Assembly: GCA_028023455.1 (NCBI GenBank)
Contig: JAQFVV010012435.1
Span: 3,286,001-3,350,000 of the forward strand
Length of the DNA: 64,000 nucleotides
Origin: Epiperipatus broadwayi
Taxonomy: Eukaryota > Onychophora > Udeonychophora > Euonychophora > Peripatidae
Direction of reading: 5' to 3'
The position numbers were made by a program, and so were the translations under genes. This document shows, piece by piece, positions 38,261-50,846 of this stretch; position 1 is the first letter of the stretch; each line of letters starts with the position of its first letter. The notes beneath the pieces are model-generated. The model was not told the origin of the DNA and searched no databases. It saw nothing but the letters and a program-made list of their open reading frames with translations.

Positions 38261-38391
38261 AACCATTTCTATAGCAAGTTAATATTGATTACCAGAGGAA
38301 AGTATCTTCAAATCTGCCTTAGATGTTTTAACCATTTCTATAGCAAGTTAATATTGATTACCAGAGAAAAGTATCTTCAAATTTGCCTTCT
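38261..38391. repeat. 69-bp direct tandem duplication
   Basis: Units start at 38261 and 38330 (aaccatttctatagcaagtt...). They are almost identical over about 60 bp, so the duplication is recent. Confidence 0.9.
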
Positions 38392-38866
38392 CTGCCCCTA
38401 GGGATATGGATTAAATGATTTGAAATTTATTTTTTATTAATGTAAGCAAAACTCAAAAAATCATTTGGAGATGGGGACTTAGCTGCACGACTGTAAGTAA
38501 TCACTGATTAGTCAAGCTTACTATAGATGGAGCTAGGATGAAAAGCTGCTCTCATTCAGAGCATTTAGTTACTAAGCTAATAGAATATTTTCACTCTTGC
38601 ATTACATTCTAGCAACAATGTTCAGATCTATATTTACTTATCATATTGGGTGATTATTTGACTATATGAAGAGAAAACATTACACATGACTGTAAATGTA
38701 AAATTTTCCTGGTTTTATCAAATTAGAATTTGTATCCATGTTTCTAGCCACTAACAATAGGGAGCACTATCTCCATAATTTTATTGTACTATTTTTTTGT
38801 AAAATCTATAAATGCCACATTCAGTATGTTAGTAAAAAGAATGATATGACTTATTATGGAAAGCAA

Positions 38867-38953
38867 AGTTGGAGGCCAAGTGTTTAGCACAGCTGTCTTA
38901 CAAACAGTTGTTCTGGGTTCGCTTTCCAGCGAATGCTTTGTCACATAAAAAAA
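38867..38953 (+). mobile_element. tRNA-Val-like SINE
   Basis: A-box-like ggccaagtgtttagc, anticodon loop CTTACAA (UAC), B-box-like GGTTCGCTTTCC, then gaatgctttgtcacat and an A-run. Same family as the copies at 31.9, 44.7, 53.4 and 58.2 kb. The 5' end lacks the TGTCAA extension. I saw no convincing TSD. Confidence 0.75.
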
Positions 38954-39454
38954 TAGTAAGATTATACAACTGGGACTTAAATTGGAATCAGATAATCTGT
39001 AGAAGTTATTTATGATAATAGATTGGCTTAGGGCTTTTTCTTTCAGGTAGACAATTTGCAGTCAACCTATTCCAACAGTAGTTATTAGCCATTATCACTG
39101 AGAAAGTAAAGATTGAATAATTCTGGTTGATCAGCATATTGAAGTGTAAATAGAATAATAATTCAGCACTTACTTCTATGGTAAAGTAAGTTAAGTTCTT
39201 AAAGTAATATCATTTATAGTAAACATAAGCAGTCAGTAATTATTAGCTATTAATATATTTAAATCTCCATTTCAGATGGATTGGTTTTATTCTTATCAAG
39301 AAGCTAGTAAGGTAGTTATGCATCTTTGTACTATCAACATTTTACTCTTCAACTAAAATCCTGGAATATCAAACCCAAGCCAACATGCCTGAACAATGGC
39401 CAGAAATTGAACTGAGTATGAAGATTTAAATGAACTAAAAAAGAGTTTTGTTAC

Positions 39455-39575
39455 ACAGAAGTTTATAAGAAGTTTGAGCACCAGATATGTGAGCACCAAA
39501 ATAGATCCTGAGATTTCTAAATCCCAAGTTGGATGTGCTATTAAATGTGCCAAACTATGCAGGGATTAAATAACT
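39455..39575. repeat. Dispersed repeat family F, copy 1
   Basis: About 110 bp (agaagtttgagcacc...caagttggatgtgct) aligns with 53505-53610 at roughly 70% by eye. No ORF or tRNA-like part; the class is unknown. Confidence 0.5.
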
Positions 39576-40164
39576 TAATTACTTAAGTTTACTATAGATG
39601 GCAGTGTAGTATGGAGCTACTCTTATTTTTATTATATTTCATGTGAACTGGGAAGATAGGATCTGTTATCACCAATGATTTATTTATAGTGCAAGAGATA
39701 TCAGCCTTTTTTGATAGAGTTTGATAATATTGTTTTCAAAATAATAAAATTAACTTATTTGAAATTCAATATATATTATTAGTTTACTATAAAGGAAAAA
39801 TTAATAATATTTCAAATAAAGCACAGCTTAGCACTACTTTTGAGTGGGCAAGTCGTATTCATGGTGTTAGATAAAGTCAGATACGTAAGTGAGGGCGAGG
39901 AAGCAGAAACTAAACATAAACAGTAATATGTAAAATATTACACTTGTATGATAAAGCAAATTGATAATCTCAGCTTTTTAAAAATGTATGTAAATTTAAG
40001 ATATTTGACAACTTTTTCTTGATGAACATCAATAGTAGTAGTTTCTTGTTATTTAATTACTTAGGACTATCTTTGGCCAAGAACGTGTGTATAAAAAAAT
40101 AAATACATACACAATAATGTATTTAAAATTGCAATCACACTCATTTGCAAATATTTTCTAATGC

Positions 40165-40295
40165 CTCATCATCATTTTCAAATATTGACGATCCACTGCA
40201 GGTTGAATATCTTCTAAGTTTTAATCCTGTTTCTCTCATCCATGTCTCCATAGTACATTAACATCTTTCTATTTTTATCCATCCATCTCATAAGC
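40165..40295 (-). mobile_element. RTE-like element 3' end
   Basis: On the minus strand it reads gatggatggataaa...ctgcagtggatcg, ending in GATGATGA. This is the same C-terminal and tail pattern as at 41315 and 48379, but a more diverged subtype. It is directly followed by a B fragment. Confidence 0.6.
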
Positions 40296-40395
40296 ATTTA
40301 ACATGTGTATGATCAGGTGGGTCAGCAATATGAGATCACATGAAGAGTTAATGGTCGTGTGAAAGTCTGAGTTCGAATCCCTTATATAGACATTA
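40296..40395 (+). repeat. Family B tRNA-like fragment
   Basis: Contains the best-preserved tRNA-like part of family B: ggtgggtcagcaatatgag (A-box-like) and GAGTTCGAATCCC (near-consensus B box) about 50 bp later. No hammerhead. A 20-bp duplication (cccttatatagacattata) follows at 40379-40418. Confidence 0.65.
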
Positions 40396-40399
40396 TAAT

Positions 40400-41314
40400 C
40401 CCTTATATAGACATTATAAATGTGCAGGTGGGTGTAAGCCTGTACCATGTATTAATTTACTTAGGTCTTTTTATAATTTCTTATGATCTACTTTAAAACA
40501 TTAAAGACCCATCTATTATTTTCTCTTCTATCAAAATGTTCAGCCCAAACTCTACTCTCGGCCCCTTATTTTTTTTTTTCAATGATATCTATGATAGCTC
40601 TTTGTTCTCTTAACTACATACTGTACTTTTGCCTTTTTCGGATTACATTCCTCCATACTTTATCGATTAATCTGAATTCTAGGTATTTCTTTTATTTTCA
40701 GATATACACACACATACTTCCATGCTCATAAAATTTCCAAATTTATTATTTTCTAGTGTATATAACTTTATAAATAAACCACTACTAGTAAGTCTTCATA
40801 TTTTTTTTTTTGTTAAATGTATTGATTTGGCTAACCCTGTCATTATTTTGTTATTCTTCAAAAATGTCCAACTTATCAATTGTTTCATTGAATCAGCAAA
40901 TATGGTTCTCAGAAAATGCATGGTTGGTGATTAGATTATTCGAAACAGAATTCACAAATATATATGTAGAATAAATTTGACAGCAGACAGAATTGTCACA
41001 ACTGTTCTTTAAATGTAAACAGATCACTAAATAAATTTCATATAAAGTCAAAATATTTTTTTCAACAAAAAGTTACATATTAAATTTTATCGTTTGACAG
41101 TATATTATTTTAAAATAGTCGTCTCCATAATCATCATCATTAATTATCTGGTAAATGATAGTTTCTACTTTTCATCACAAAGAATTTTCGCCAAGTTACG
41201 AATAATATTCTTTAAGTGATTTTTTTAGATAATTTATTTTGTTTTTATTAGCAAAAGGTTAAAATATGGATTTAGTATTTAAAAATCTGTGGGTCCCTTC
41301 TTTTTACCCATTCA
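40400..41314. other. AT-rich non-coding DNA
   Basis: Open frames at 40483-40731 and 40722-40934 translate to unrecognised low-complexity protein. Confidence 0.4.
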
Positions 41315-41486
41315 GTAATACCATCATTATCATCAACCATTATCACTCCACTACAGGATGAAGGTCTCTTCAAGTTCAATCCATAGTCTCCTATCTTTAG
41401 CTTTTTCACATCGCCCATGCACACTTTCTTATTTCATCAATCCATCTCACATATGGTCTCTTTCCGGATCTTTCAATGGTATAAAT
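41315..41486 (-). mobile_element. RTE-like element 3' end, joined to family E
   Basis: The minus-strand translation gives RSGKRPYVRWIDEIRKCA, the conserved GRPPxRWxDDI-type C-terminus of RTE-like ORF2, followed by a stop and a GATGATAATG-type tail near 41320. The next bases upstream on that strand belong to family E, so one end of the LINE fragment is fused to an E repeat. Confidence 0.75.
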
Positions 41487-41810
41487 AATATTATATAACA
41501 TTAATGAATAATATATCTGTAGTATGCTTTTTAATACACTGCAATACAGGAACCGGTTCCTGTCCTCTTTTAACATTTTGTGGAGGGATTTAATCATAAA
41601 TATATAAACAAAATCATATGGAAAAAGATCTGTGATCTTCAAGATGCACATTTCATGCTGAAAAAGAACACATCAGTTGGCCCAAACCACGATTTCTTGC
41701 AAATATCTTTATCATAGTTTAGTGTATATATACATAGAGAAAAATTACTATAGTTTAATTGATAAGTGGTAAAGGAGCTGCCCATAACATTGACACATAT
41801 TACACATGTA
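41487..41810 (-). mobile_element. Ribozyme repeat family E, copy 0
   Basis: Matches 42430-42700 and 43470-43720: cttttaacattttgtggaggga, then the hammerhead region, then tctttatcatagtt, then ctatagtttaattgataagtgg. The ribozyme strand is minus. Confidence 0.7.
41637..41690 (-). ncRNA. Hammerhead ribozyme, family E copy 0 (slightly decayed)
   Basis: On the minus strand: stem I CCAA, core CTGATGT (41670-41676, A9 changed to U), a partly lost stem II, GAAA (41651-41654), near-palindromic stem III ATGTGCAT, then C17 and TTG for stem I. Confidence 0.6.
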
Positions 41811-41875
41811 CCCTATGTATTACATATATTGATACAAGTATATAATAAGCCTGTATTTCAGTTATTACATAGTTG

Positions 41876-42293
41876 AGATGTCTGTCCATCCCTCATATAT
41901 GTATTAAATGGATTATGTCCTGTACATGACGAGTCAGATTGACTTTAGTTCAACATAGGTGTGATGAGAATCTCGGTCTCAGGGTGGTCTTTGAGCATTT
42001 CATCATCAGATTTTCAATTGATGGATGGTTGAAGAGTTGGAAGGTGGAGTGGATTGAAGCATGTCCATTAAAGTTGGAAGATTGGCTATCTTAATATATA
42101 TCTGAGCATTTATTGCATATATGTGTAGAGATGATAATCTGGCCCAATTGATGATTGCTGGTTTAGCATGAAATCCATATATTGGTAATTATTTATCTTT
42201 TCAACATATATGTGTTCAAGTGTATTAGTGTTATGTGATGGAGTGGAGAACAATGGGTATGTGAGGGTCGGTGCTCATATACCCTATATATTA
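41876..42293 (+). mobile_element. Ribozyme repeat family B, copy 3
   Basis: Full-length match to 10545-10966, with the same order of 5' part, hammerhead and tRNA-like 3' part. It lies inside a family E array. Confidence 0.78.
42133..42192 (+). ncRNA. Hammerhead ribozyme, family B copy 3 (C3 lost)
   Basis: The core is TTGATGA (42148-42154). Stem II TGCT/AGCA is present, GAAA is at 42170-42173, and the predicted UA cleavage is after A42181. Stem I CCAA/TTGG and the outer helix GATAATC/AATTATT remain. C3 is U, which should abolish cleavage. Confidence 0.68.
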
Positions 42294-42700
42294 CATAGAT
42301 TGATACAGGTATATAATAAGCCTGGGTTTCAGTTATTACAGTTTATGTGATAAGTGTCAAATGTGCTGCCCTCACAATTTTGACCCAAATCACTTAATGA
42401 ATGTATATTAATAATTTTTATTAATCATTAATTAGTCTACAGATTATCCAATAATGACTAATATTTATGTAGTATAATTTTCACTACACCACTCTCACAT
42501 AATGTAGGGACTGGTTTCTATTCACTTTTAACACCTTGTGGAAGGAGGTAATCATGAACCTATTACCAAAAACATATGAAACATGTACATGATCCCAAAA
42601 CTGTACATTTCATGCTGAACCAACCCTCATGAGTTGGCTCATATCACCATCTCTTAACATATCTTTATCACAATTCAGTATGTGTTGTTGGTTACAATAT
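42294..42700 (-). mobile_element. Ribozyme repeat family E, copy 1
   Basis: Contains all E landmarks: aagtgtcaaatgtgctgccc, ttaataatttttattaatcat, ctttttaacaccttgtggaagg-like sequence and tatctttatcacaattcag. The hammerhead is on the minus strand at about 42590-42645. Confidence 0.72.
42590..42645 (-). ncRNA. Hammerhead ribozyme, family E copy 1 (G5 lost)
   Basis: The minus-strand core is CTCATGA (42627-42633). GAAA is at 42608-42611, followed by ATGTACAG. Stem I CCAA is retained upstream. The core G5 is C, so it should be inactive. Confidence 0.55.
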
Positions 42701-42823
42701 GGCTATAACTATGAGGGCTGTGTCCCTTGAAAGTACTCAGCCATATTTACATTATTGTTTTAATAGATAAAGAATTTTAAAAAGGCAGCTTTGTGTTTAT
42801 GCATTTGTAGCACAAATCATATT

Positions 42824-42824
<1 letters not shown>

Positions 42825-42860
<36 letters not shown>

Positions 42861-42872
42861 TGAGATAGATAA

Positions 42873-42921
<49 letters not shown>

Positions 42922-43080
42922 AATTAGTACTGTTTATTTAAAAACTGCCAACTTTGCTGTCCTCACAACTTTGTCACAAATCACTTAATAAGGGTATGTT
43001 AATAATTTTTTATTAGTCATTTATTAGATTAAAGACTATACAATAATGAATAATATTTCTTTAGTATAAATCATAGTTCA
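42825..43080 (-). repeat. Microsatellites and deleted family E copy
   Basis: (TA)n, then (AG)n (42839-42859), then (GATA)n (about 42873-42920), then an E segment (42921-43080). That segment jumps from ttctttagtataa straight to atcatagttcag, missing about 250 bp including the ribozyme. Confidence 0.75.
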
Positions 43081-43349
<269 letters not shown>

Positions 43350-43720
43350 AATTATTATAGTTTATTTCATAAGTGTCAAATGTGCTGCTCTCACAACTTT
43401 GACACAAATCGATTAATGAAAGTATATTAATAATTTTTTATCAATCATTCATTAGACTAGAGATTATTCAATAATTGATGATATTTCTGTTATATAATTT
43501 TCACTATACCATTATTATTACATTAAGATAGAGAGTGATTTCTTTCCACTTTCAACACTTTGTGGAGAGATGTAATTATAAACATACGACTAAAGACCTG
43601 TGAAAAACTTCTATGATCCCCAAGATGTATATTTTATGCTGAACCAGCACTCATAAATTTACCCAGACAGCAATATCTTACATATATCTTTATCATAGTT
43701 CAATATATATATATATATAT
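43350..43720 (-). mobile_element. Ribozyme repeat family E, copy 2
   Basis: A complete E unit between two tetranucleotide or TA arrays. The ribozyme remnant (minus, about 43615-43670) has core TTTATGA and AAAA for GAAA, but keeps stem II and the ATATACATC stem III/C17 region. Confidence 0.72.
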
Positions 43721-43853
43721 AGTAGAAGTTATAATTACAGAAATATTATTCATTATTGCATAATATGTAGTCTAATGAATGACTTAATTATTAAGGAATT
43801 TGTGTTAAAGGTGAGGGCAGCACATTTGACACTTATCACTTAAACTGTAGTAA

Positions 43854-44268
<415 letters not shown>

Positions 44269-44299
44269 ATTGAATTATGATAAAGATATATGTGATTGT

Positions 44300-44350
44300 T
44301 GTCTAGGCCAACTGATAAGTGCTGGTTAAGCACAAAATGTGCAAGTCGTG
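44300..44350 (+). ncRNA. Hammerhead ribozyme, family E copy 3 (G8, G12 lost)
   Basis: The core is CTGATAA (44312-44318). A perfect five-pair stem II GTGCT/AGCAC is formed (44319-44323 with 44329-44333; the loop includes GGTTA). The next four bases are AAAA instead of GAAA. Stem I CCAA is retained. Two catalytic guanines are replaced by A. Confidence 0.62.
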
Positions 44351-44713
44351 AATCATAAATGTTTTTTATGTCTTTGGTAATATATTTATAATTACCTCCT
44401 GCCTTAAGGTGTTAAATGTGAATAGAAGCCAATCCCTATCTTATATGAGATGGTGCAGTGAAAATTATATTACAGAAATATTATTCATTATTGGATAACA
44501 TTTAGTCTAATAAATGCTTAATAAAATTATTAATATACATTATATTGTAATCTTATTTAATTTTTTGTGACTTTTTGATGAATTGTTCAATGCTTGAAAA
44601 CTCAAATATTATTTCAGTACCAAAGTAGTAGGCTGGGTGACACTCAAATTGTATGCTGAGCACAACTGTTCCATTTAATTGATCAAGGTTTTTTTACTTA
44701 AACAGCTGTAAGT

Positions 44714-44790
44714 CCAGAAATATTTAACTTTTTTTTTCTCATGTGTCATAGCATCAGCTGGGAAGTGAACCCGCTAACCAGAAATATTTA
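44714..44790 (-). mobile_element. tRNA-Val-like SINE, 5'-truncated, with 13-bp TSD
   Basis: Only the 3' half (44727-44777) is present: the B-box region GGTTCACTTCCC complement, atgctatgacacatg and an A-tail (T-run on plus). The flanks are CCAGAAATATTTA at 44714-44726 and 44778-44790, exact. The 45 bp are nearly identical to 31950-32000, so it is recent. Confidence 0.85.
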
Positions 44791-47683
44791 TCTTTTGTAT
44801 ACTAAATAACATAGAGCTAAGATTATATGATACTTAACAATCAAATGACAAGTTGAGAACAGTAGTTAATTTAATTGACTAAAATGGATTTCTTACTTCT
44901 CAGTTGTCATTTTAACAATTTTCTCAATGGTAATACCAGGATGCAATAACATTCATCTGATTTAACATGGTTTGTTAAAAGACCAAATAATCACCTCACT
45001 TTTAGGACATTTTAATTACTATGAATAATGGATGCAAACTACATTAATAATAAAATAGCTAACCAAAAAATATGGATCTGAACTTATGAAATAAATATAT
45101 TATATTGTAAAGCCTTTTAGTATCTTACTCCAAAACATTAATAAAATGTATATACATAGAATGTTTATATTAAACTTCTATAAATTATATAAAACTGTAC
45201 AGAAGAATGGTTTAAAGTAGCAACACTTACTTAATCAAATATAACCTTTTAATATTTCCAGGATAATCTGATTAAAACTAATCAACAATATGTAACCCAC
45301 TGTTACATGTGGCAAGAGGGAAAATATAATTTAATACAGTTTTTAAAATTATTTTATAAGTCAGATTGGGTATTACTTATATGTAAATCTCATAGACCAC
45401 AACTACATTTCAAAACCATTTATCCCATACTTATTTAACTAAAAAAAAAAAATCTCTCACAAAAATGTACATTTATGTTAGTCTTAAATATAGATGCCAT
45501 CCTGAATACCAGGAATATTGGAGGGATTTGAATTCTCTTCAGTACTACTGTCACATAACCATGACTAGCACTGTTGAGAAAGAATCACATCTTATTGATT
45601 TTGAAAAATCTTCCTTCAATTCTACTGTTACTTAACCATGTCTAGGTTTGTTAAAAAAGAATCCTGTACTATTGATTATCATTTTCAGATCATTTCAAAA
45701 TAAATATTATACAGACAATATATTCATCCTGGTAAAAAGTTTGCCAATTTGAATGGTGAGAAATTAAGAGAAAAAAAAATGGAAACCAGAATACGATGTC
45801 ACACAAACAAATGTTTATTATACAATAATAAAATCCATTATCTAATTATAATTCTCTCCAAACATTTAAATGTGATGTTTGATTAACCTTTTACTTATTA
45901 AAATAACTAATAAAAAAAACTATTGCAACGATTATTTAAATTTTATTATAATGATACAACATGCAAAATATAGTCAAGTAATTAAAATCCCTAGCAAGTT
46001 CTTTTGTAAAGTCTGTTTGCTGAGTTCGACATTTTCTTGTTTTCTTTTGTTTTTTTTTATTTATTTGGAATTACAGTGTTTATTTCTGGGCATTTATTTT
46101 TTCCTTTTTGTTCTTTTTTAATTTGCTTCATACTGTAGATATAAAGTCAGGTCAAGCTTCATCCTTGGACAAGAGAATGCTTCCATTTGATAGATCTTTG
46201 ACAAACAAAGTACATAGTGCTGGGCAAGCATTTCTTGGAAATGACAGATTAAGTTTGGTTTTATATGTCAGACTCTTAGTGGATGATTTACAAATAATTA
46301 ACTAAGACAATATTGAGTCTGGACCAATAGACCCATGTCTGAAAGATTTGGAAACACATAGGCATTAAGACTTTGCAACACAGTATTATTTATGGTGTGG
46401 CATATATCAAATCAATGGCTTGTTGACATTAATACACCAGCCAGTGTAGCACTCAACTTTTCCAGAGATTGAAATTTGTCAGCCAAACATCACAAGAAAT
46501 ATATTTTAGACAGTTTATAAATCTCACTGAATGAAAATGAACATAACAAAAATATTTAATGCCCTTTTTATTAGAAAAACCTGACCTTTGTATGCCCTTG
46601 TATCGCATTATCTTATTTTTTTAATTTTTCATTCGTCTAATTAAAGTATGTAAACTAACTAATTTGATTAAATATCAAATCTCTGAATTGTTTGATCTGA
46701 CTAGGTTTTTTACAATAACGATATTGTGTACAATTTTTGCTTACTGCTCTAATTATTTTCAAATAATTATATAATACTCAATGCAAACTAACAAAATAAA
46801 AACTTCATTGCACTGTTTTTAATTGAATTATTTTAACCTAGAGAAAATATCCAATTACATTGGAAAAAAATTTTTTTTTTTATTTTTCATTTCAAGCTTA
46901 ATGTATTCAAAAGATATGTTACATTATTGAACAAGAACAAGAAATTCAGATGATATAAGGAGAAGAGGTTAATGTTGTTATACATGATTTGCTAATAATG
47001 AATGTTCTTCTATTACAAGTCTTTAAATTGTTAGTGCGAGTTAGATGTATCAAAGTTTTAAGGAGTGGGAGCACTTTTGGGTTTAGTGATTTAAACATAA
47101 CTTGATTTGTTTAGTAGATGAGTTAACATGTGTGTTAACTGTTATTGTAGTCAATTATGTTGTTGAAAAGAGAGACCATGTGTCATTGAAAGTTTTGATT
47201 GTGGAGAAGAGTTCATCTTTCTTTTTTTCAGAGGCTTATTTTTTGTTTTTACTTTCTTTTTACAAATCAAATTCTTTTTCTAAAAAGAGGAAAGACAGAT
47301 CTTAATTGAAATCTTATTAAGCTAAAACCTAAAAAAATGTAAAAGTAATTTTTTTTTTCAATTTATGTAATTGCCCTCTTTATTTTAAAACTGCCTCACT
47401 TATGAAAAAATCTAATAATTTCCCCTCTTTTTTAAAAAGAAATATTGCTTTAAACCAACTGCATTTAGGCATTCTCTTTATTTTATGTAGCTTACACTTT
47501 AATAAAGGCTACAATATGTACCATAGTTGTGCATATATGTGTGAATATGCTTTATGAAGTATATGATGTTTTAAAATATGAACAATGTTTCTAGTTTTTA
47601 GTTGAACTTAATACATTATTACTGCTGAGTATCATTTAGTAAGAATAGCTAGGATTATAATGGGTTTGTAAGTAATCATTAAA
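44791..47683. other. AT-rich non-coding DNA
   Basis: A degenerate direct duplication lies at 45536-45600 and 45615-45681 (tactgt.ac.taaccatg...attgatt). A 58-codon open stretch after a splice-acceptor-like ttcatactgtag (46138-46305) is unrecognised. Otherwise nothing. Confidence 0.45.
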
Positions 47684-47832
47684 AATGGTCAATACTTAGA
47701 CAATGCCGATATTAATAACAATTGACAATTTCAAACTGTTGTGAAAGTTATTAAAAGAAGGTTCTCTTGATAACAGTTTGAAATTGTTGATTGTTATTGA
47801 TATTGGGATTGTCTAAGTGTTGACTGGTTTTC
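47684..47832. repeat. Short inverted-repeat element
   Basis: Arms of about 55-60 bp (47684-47740 and 47771-47832) pair around a 30-bp centre: cacttagacaat...aataacaat...aatttcaaactgtt. Probably a MITE. Confidence 0.75.
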
Positions 47833-48378
47833 TATATATATATATACACACACAATATGGGGATATTGTTAATACATAAAATTTTCCATTATTAATTTTT
47901 AATTAGAAACTGCAAGCATGGTCTTACTAAAATAGCAACAAATCAAGAGTAGCTGTCCTGGGGTTCAGGAAAAGAGTATACTTTCAGCATTAAGATGCAA
48001 TCTAAAGGAATTCTCTTTTGATTGTGATTACTACTGCTATAGAGTACAGAATAATTCAATAACTAGATATAGATGTAAGAAACTGATGTCTCCACAGCCA
48101 GGTATTATAATTTGATATTTAACAGTCACTGTAGATGAAAATATTCAATACAAAGAGATTCCCATTTTCAATTAAAAGATTTACAACTATTATTCTACTA
48201 AGGTAGTAGCCAATGAAAGCTGAAAAGAAGAGTACAATACCAGCACTAAAATTCCATCAAAATAAATTATCTTTTGATTGCGATTCTGGTTGTTATGCAG
48301 AGTACAAAACACTACAGTAAATAGATATATATGTAAGAATTCAAAGTATAACAACTTTTATATATATATATATATGTA

Positions 48379-48548
48379 AAAAATCCAGAAAGAGACCACA
48401 TGTGAGATGGATGGATGAAATAAGAAAGTGTGCAGGGGTGATGTGGAGAAGAGAAGCTAAAGATCGGAGAAGATGGATTAAACTTGGAGAGACCTTCATC
48501 CTGCAGTGTATTGATAATGGTTGATAATGATGATGATGATGATGATAT
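48379..48548 (+). mobile_element. RTE-like element 3' end with (TGA)n tail
   Basis: Well-preserved C-terminus: RPHVRWMDEIRKCAGVMW, then DRRRWIKLGETFIL and QCIDNG, then a stop and TGATGATGATGATGA. This is a GRPPxRWxDD...W...A.DR..W-type ORF2 end with the trinucleotide tail typical of RTE elements. Only about 170 bp are present (5' truncation), and this is the least decayed RTE tail here. Confidence 0.82.
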
Positions 48549-49679
48549 ATATATATATAAGAACCAAAAGCTAAACTAGTCATTAAAATAAACAAATCAT
48601 TCCAATTCAAAATTACAAAACAAAGCAAAACTTTCAATTTGATTATCATTAGTTTTATTGCTAAAACGAACTTCTCAAAAGCAAAATACAATAAACACAA
48701 CCCAAATATATATTCACCTATTTTATCATAATTATTATATTTAATAACAAAAGAACTCAAAACAGCTCCAGAATCATAAATTTTCAAGTGTTTTTTAATT
48801 CCTTTCTGCATGTAATTCTATTCAAAGCATACAACCTTAGCCTACTCTTAAGAAATCTTATTGCCCGTATTTCATTTATGAATATATAATACAGAAATAA
48901 GATGTTTATTTTTGATCTACTTATAATTCTTATAAAAAACAAGAACCAATACAAACTAATCTAGGCATGGTATTTCAACAATATTTTTTTAAATGTATTA
49001 TTCAATAAATTATTTAAAGAAATACTCTTTCGCCATGCCACTTTTTTTAAATCCAAATAAATTATAGTTCTTTTTTAAAACCTTATAGGAAGACAATTTA
49101 AAAAAGCAAAGAGATAAAATCATAAATTTCATTTGCTTTCACAGTTTTAAAATTTTTATTATCAATGTTTAATTTTTGTTAAATAAAATACCCTTAATGA
49201 ATTCATCAAAGCAGCTGCTAGTAAGATAAGCTGTATAAAATTATCTTCTTTTAGATCAAAGTTACCTTTTTAGAATTAATTAATATCCTATTTCTATAAC
49301 AAAAAATTCTTAAAGCATCTACTTTTTGTACGAAAGACTGAGATTTTAATTTCTTACTTTTAATATAATGATTAATGTCAAACAACTATTTTTAAATCTT
49401 TTATCACTAAGAAATATAAGCATTTTAATTTAATAAAATCTATTTATCTTTCTAAAATATATTTTATAGACGGATCAAGACTAATAAATTTATTTAATAA
49501 TTTCTTCAAATTTATATATTTTCCACTTCAAAAAATAACCAACACATCTACTAAACAAGTTTAAATTACACAATCATAATTAATAATTTTTTCTTCCAAA
49601 TAATTAATATAAATTGAACAAATTAAATGAGAAACAAGTAACCTATTATCCATTCTTCTTTAATTATATTAAACTGATG
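48549..49679. other. AT-rich non-coding DNA
   Basis: Nothing recognised. Confidence 0.45.
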
Positions 49680-49863
49680 TAATGTGATGTGATGTATTAT
49701 GGCTTCTCCTTAAACGAAGTCAAGAATATCTCAGCAATTGTGCCCAGATAAACCTGTTAGCTACTTTATTTTCCATTTCCCACTCTAAATTTTCCCATAT
49801 TCTGCTCCATCCCATTTCCACAACATTATCTTTGTCAACTCTATAATTTTTATATCTAAATAC
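49680..49863 (-). mobile_element. Non-LTR retrotransposon family C, 3' UTR fragment
   Basis: Matches 3660-3840 (gtgatgtgatgtattatggc at the tail, then agaatatctcagcaattgtgcc). It stops abruptly at tttatatctaaata, where an A fragment begins. Confidence 0.72.
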
Positions 49864-50085
49864 AGTAGTGCTACCCTGTGCCAACCAGAGTAATCATTGG
49901 ATGAGTAGGCACTAGATAGGGATTTTATGCACAAGCCTTCTGGCATCCAATGATTACTTTGGTTGGCACAGGCTTACTCTGGTTGGCACAGGGTAGCATT
50001 ATTGTATGGAGAGTTTTGTCTTGTTTAAAAACAATTATGTGCTAGTATAAGAGATGATGATCATGTGATGTTTAGTGCTATAAAT
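49864..50085. mobile_element. Ribozyme repeat family A, copy 3 (foldback, ribozyme lost)
   Basis: Contains the A 3' end in both orientations (cctgtgccaaccagagtaat and its complement near 49960-50000), then the head segment reversed (atcatgtgatgtttagtg at about 50057). The middle with the hammerhead is missing. GTTGGCACAGG is repeated three times here, allowing a long hairpin. Confidence 0.65.
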
Positions 50086-50846
50086 AAAAGACAGAATCCT
50101 CCGACAACAAAAATAAATCTTTAATAATTCTAACTTTATTTTTAGATAAAGAACCATTATGAATTAGCACAAAAATAAAAATCCCAATAATCCTTAATTT
50201 ACTAACAGATTGATATTTAACTACCATTTATCAAATTATTTTCCATTTTAAAGGTATTAATCTATGCAAAAACCTCAAAAGAAAAAAAAGAGTATAAATT
50301 AGTAAAACTAACAAACTCTTTTAGACATCTACTGAGAAAGTTTAAAAATCCATTTAAAAACCTACCAATAAAATCAAAAATAAATCTGACAAAATTATTC
50401 TTTATAACCATTTTAGCTGATATAAAATCTCACCTGGATATTATTTTAAATATTCATTTCTGCTAAAAAAAATTGAAGTTTACATTTTTTTTATAATATT
50501 TATTTAATTTCTATTAATCAAACTATTGGGAATTTTTTCTAAACAAACAAATTAAACCAAATTCCGAATTAAAAGATAGCCAAAATTTAAGAAGTAAAAT
50601 TTCACAGTCTATTAATTTCGCTGGAAGACAGACTTGTTACGTGCAAAATCAAACAAACAGACACAACACATATATACGAACTAAATTTTCTTAATTCTCA
50701 ATTACATAACAACAACAATCTTCTTTTTAAAAACATTTTTTTTTATATATTGCTGTGTATTGATTCTTCAATTACAGCACACAAATGTTAATTCATGAAC
50801 TAGTTAGAGTTTAATTCCCAAAATAGTTTGATGCTAACTAGCCTTT
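50086..50846. other. AT-rich non-coding DNA
   Basis: Nothing recognised. Confidence 0.45.

Larger units (their letters stand above)
41811..42343. repeat. Approximately 60-bp direct repeats flanking a B element
   Basis: ACCCTAT(G/A)TATTACATA, then TTGATACA(A/G)GTATATAATAAGCCTG and TTCAGTTATTACA occur at 41811-41870 and again at 42282-42343, on either side of the B copy. This is far longer than a normal TSD. It suggests tandem duplication of a 470-bp unit or recombination between circular copies. Confidence 0.7.

Noticed and set aside
46108-46305. 65-codon frame after an acceptor-like sequence ttcatactgtag
   Set aside because: It has an ordinary-looking amino acid composition, but no donor, no flanking exon and no recognisable family. 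An exon cannot be supported.
48341-48811. 156-codon minus-strand open frame
   Set aside because: It is largely antisense to the RTE 3' end and its (TGA)n tail (poly-histidine run), so it is a shadow.
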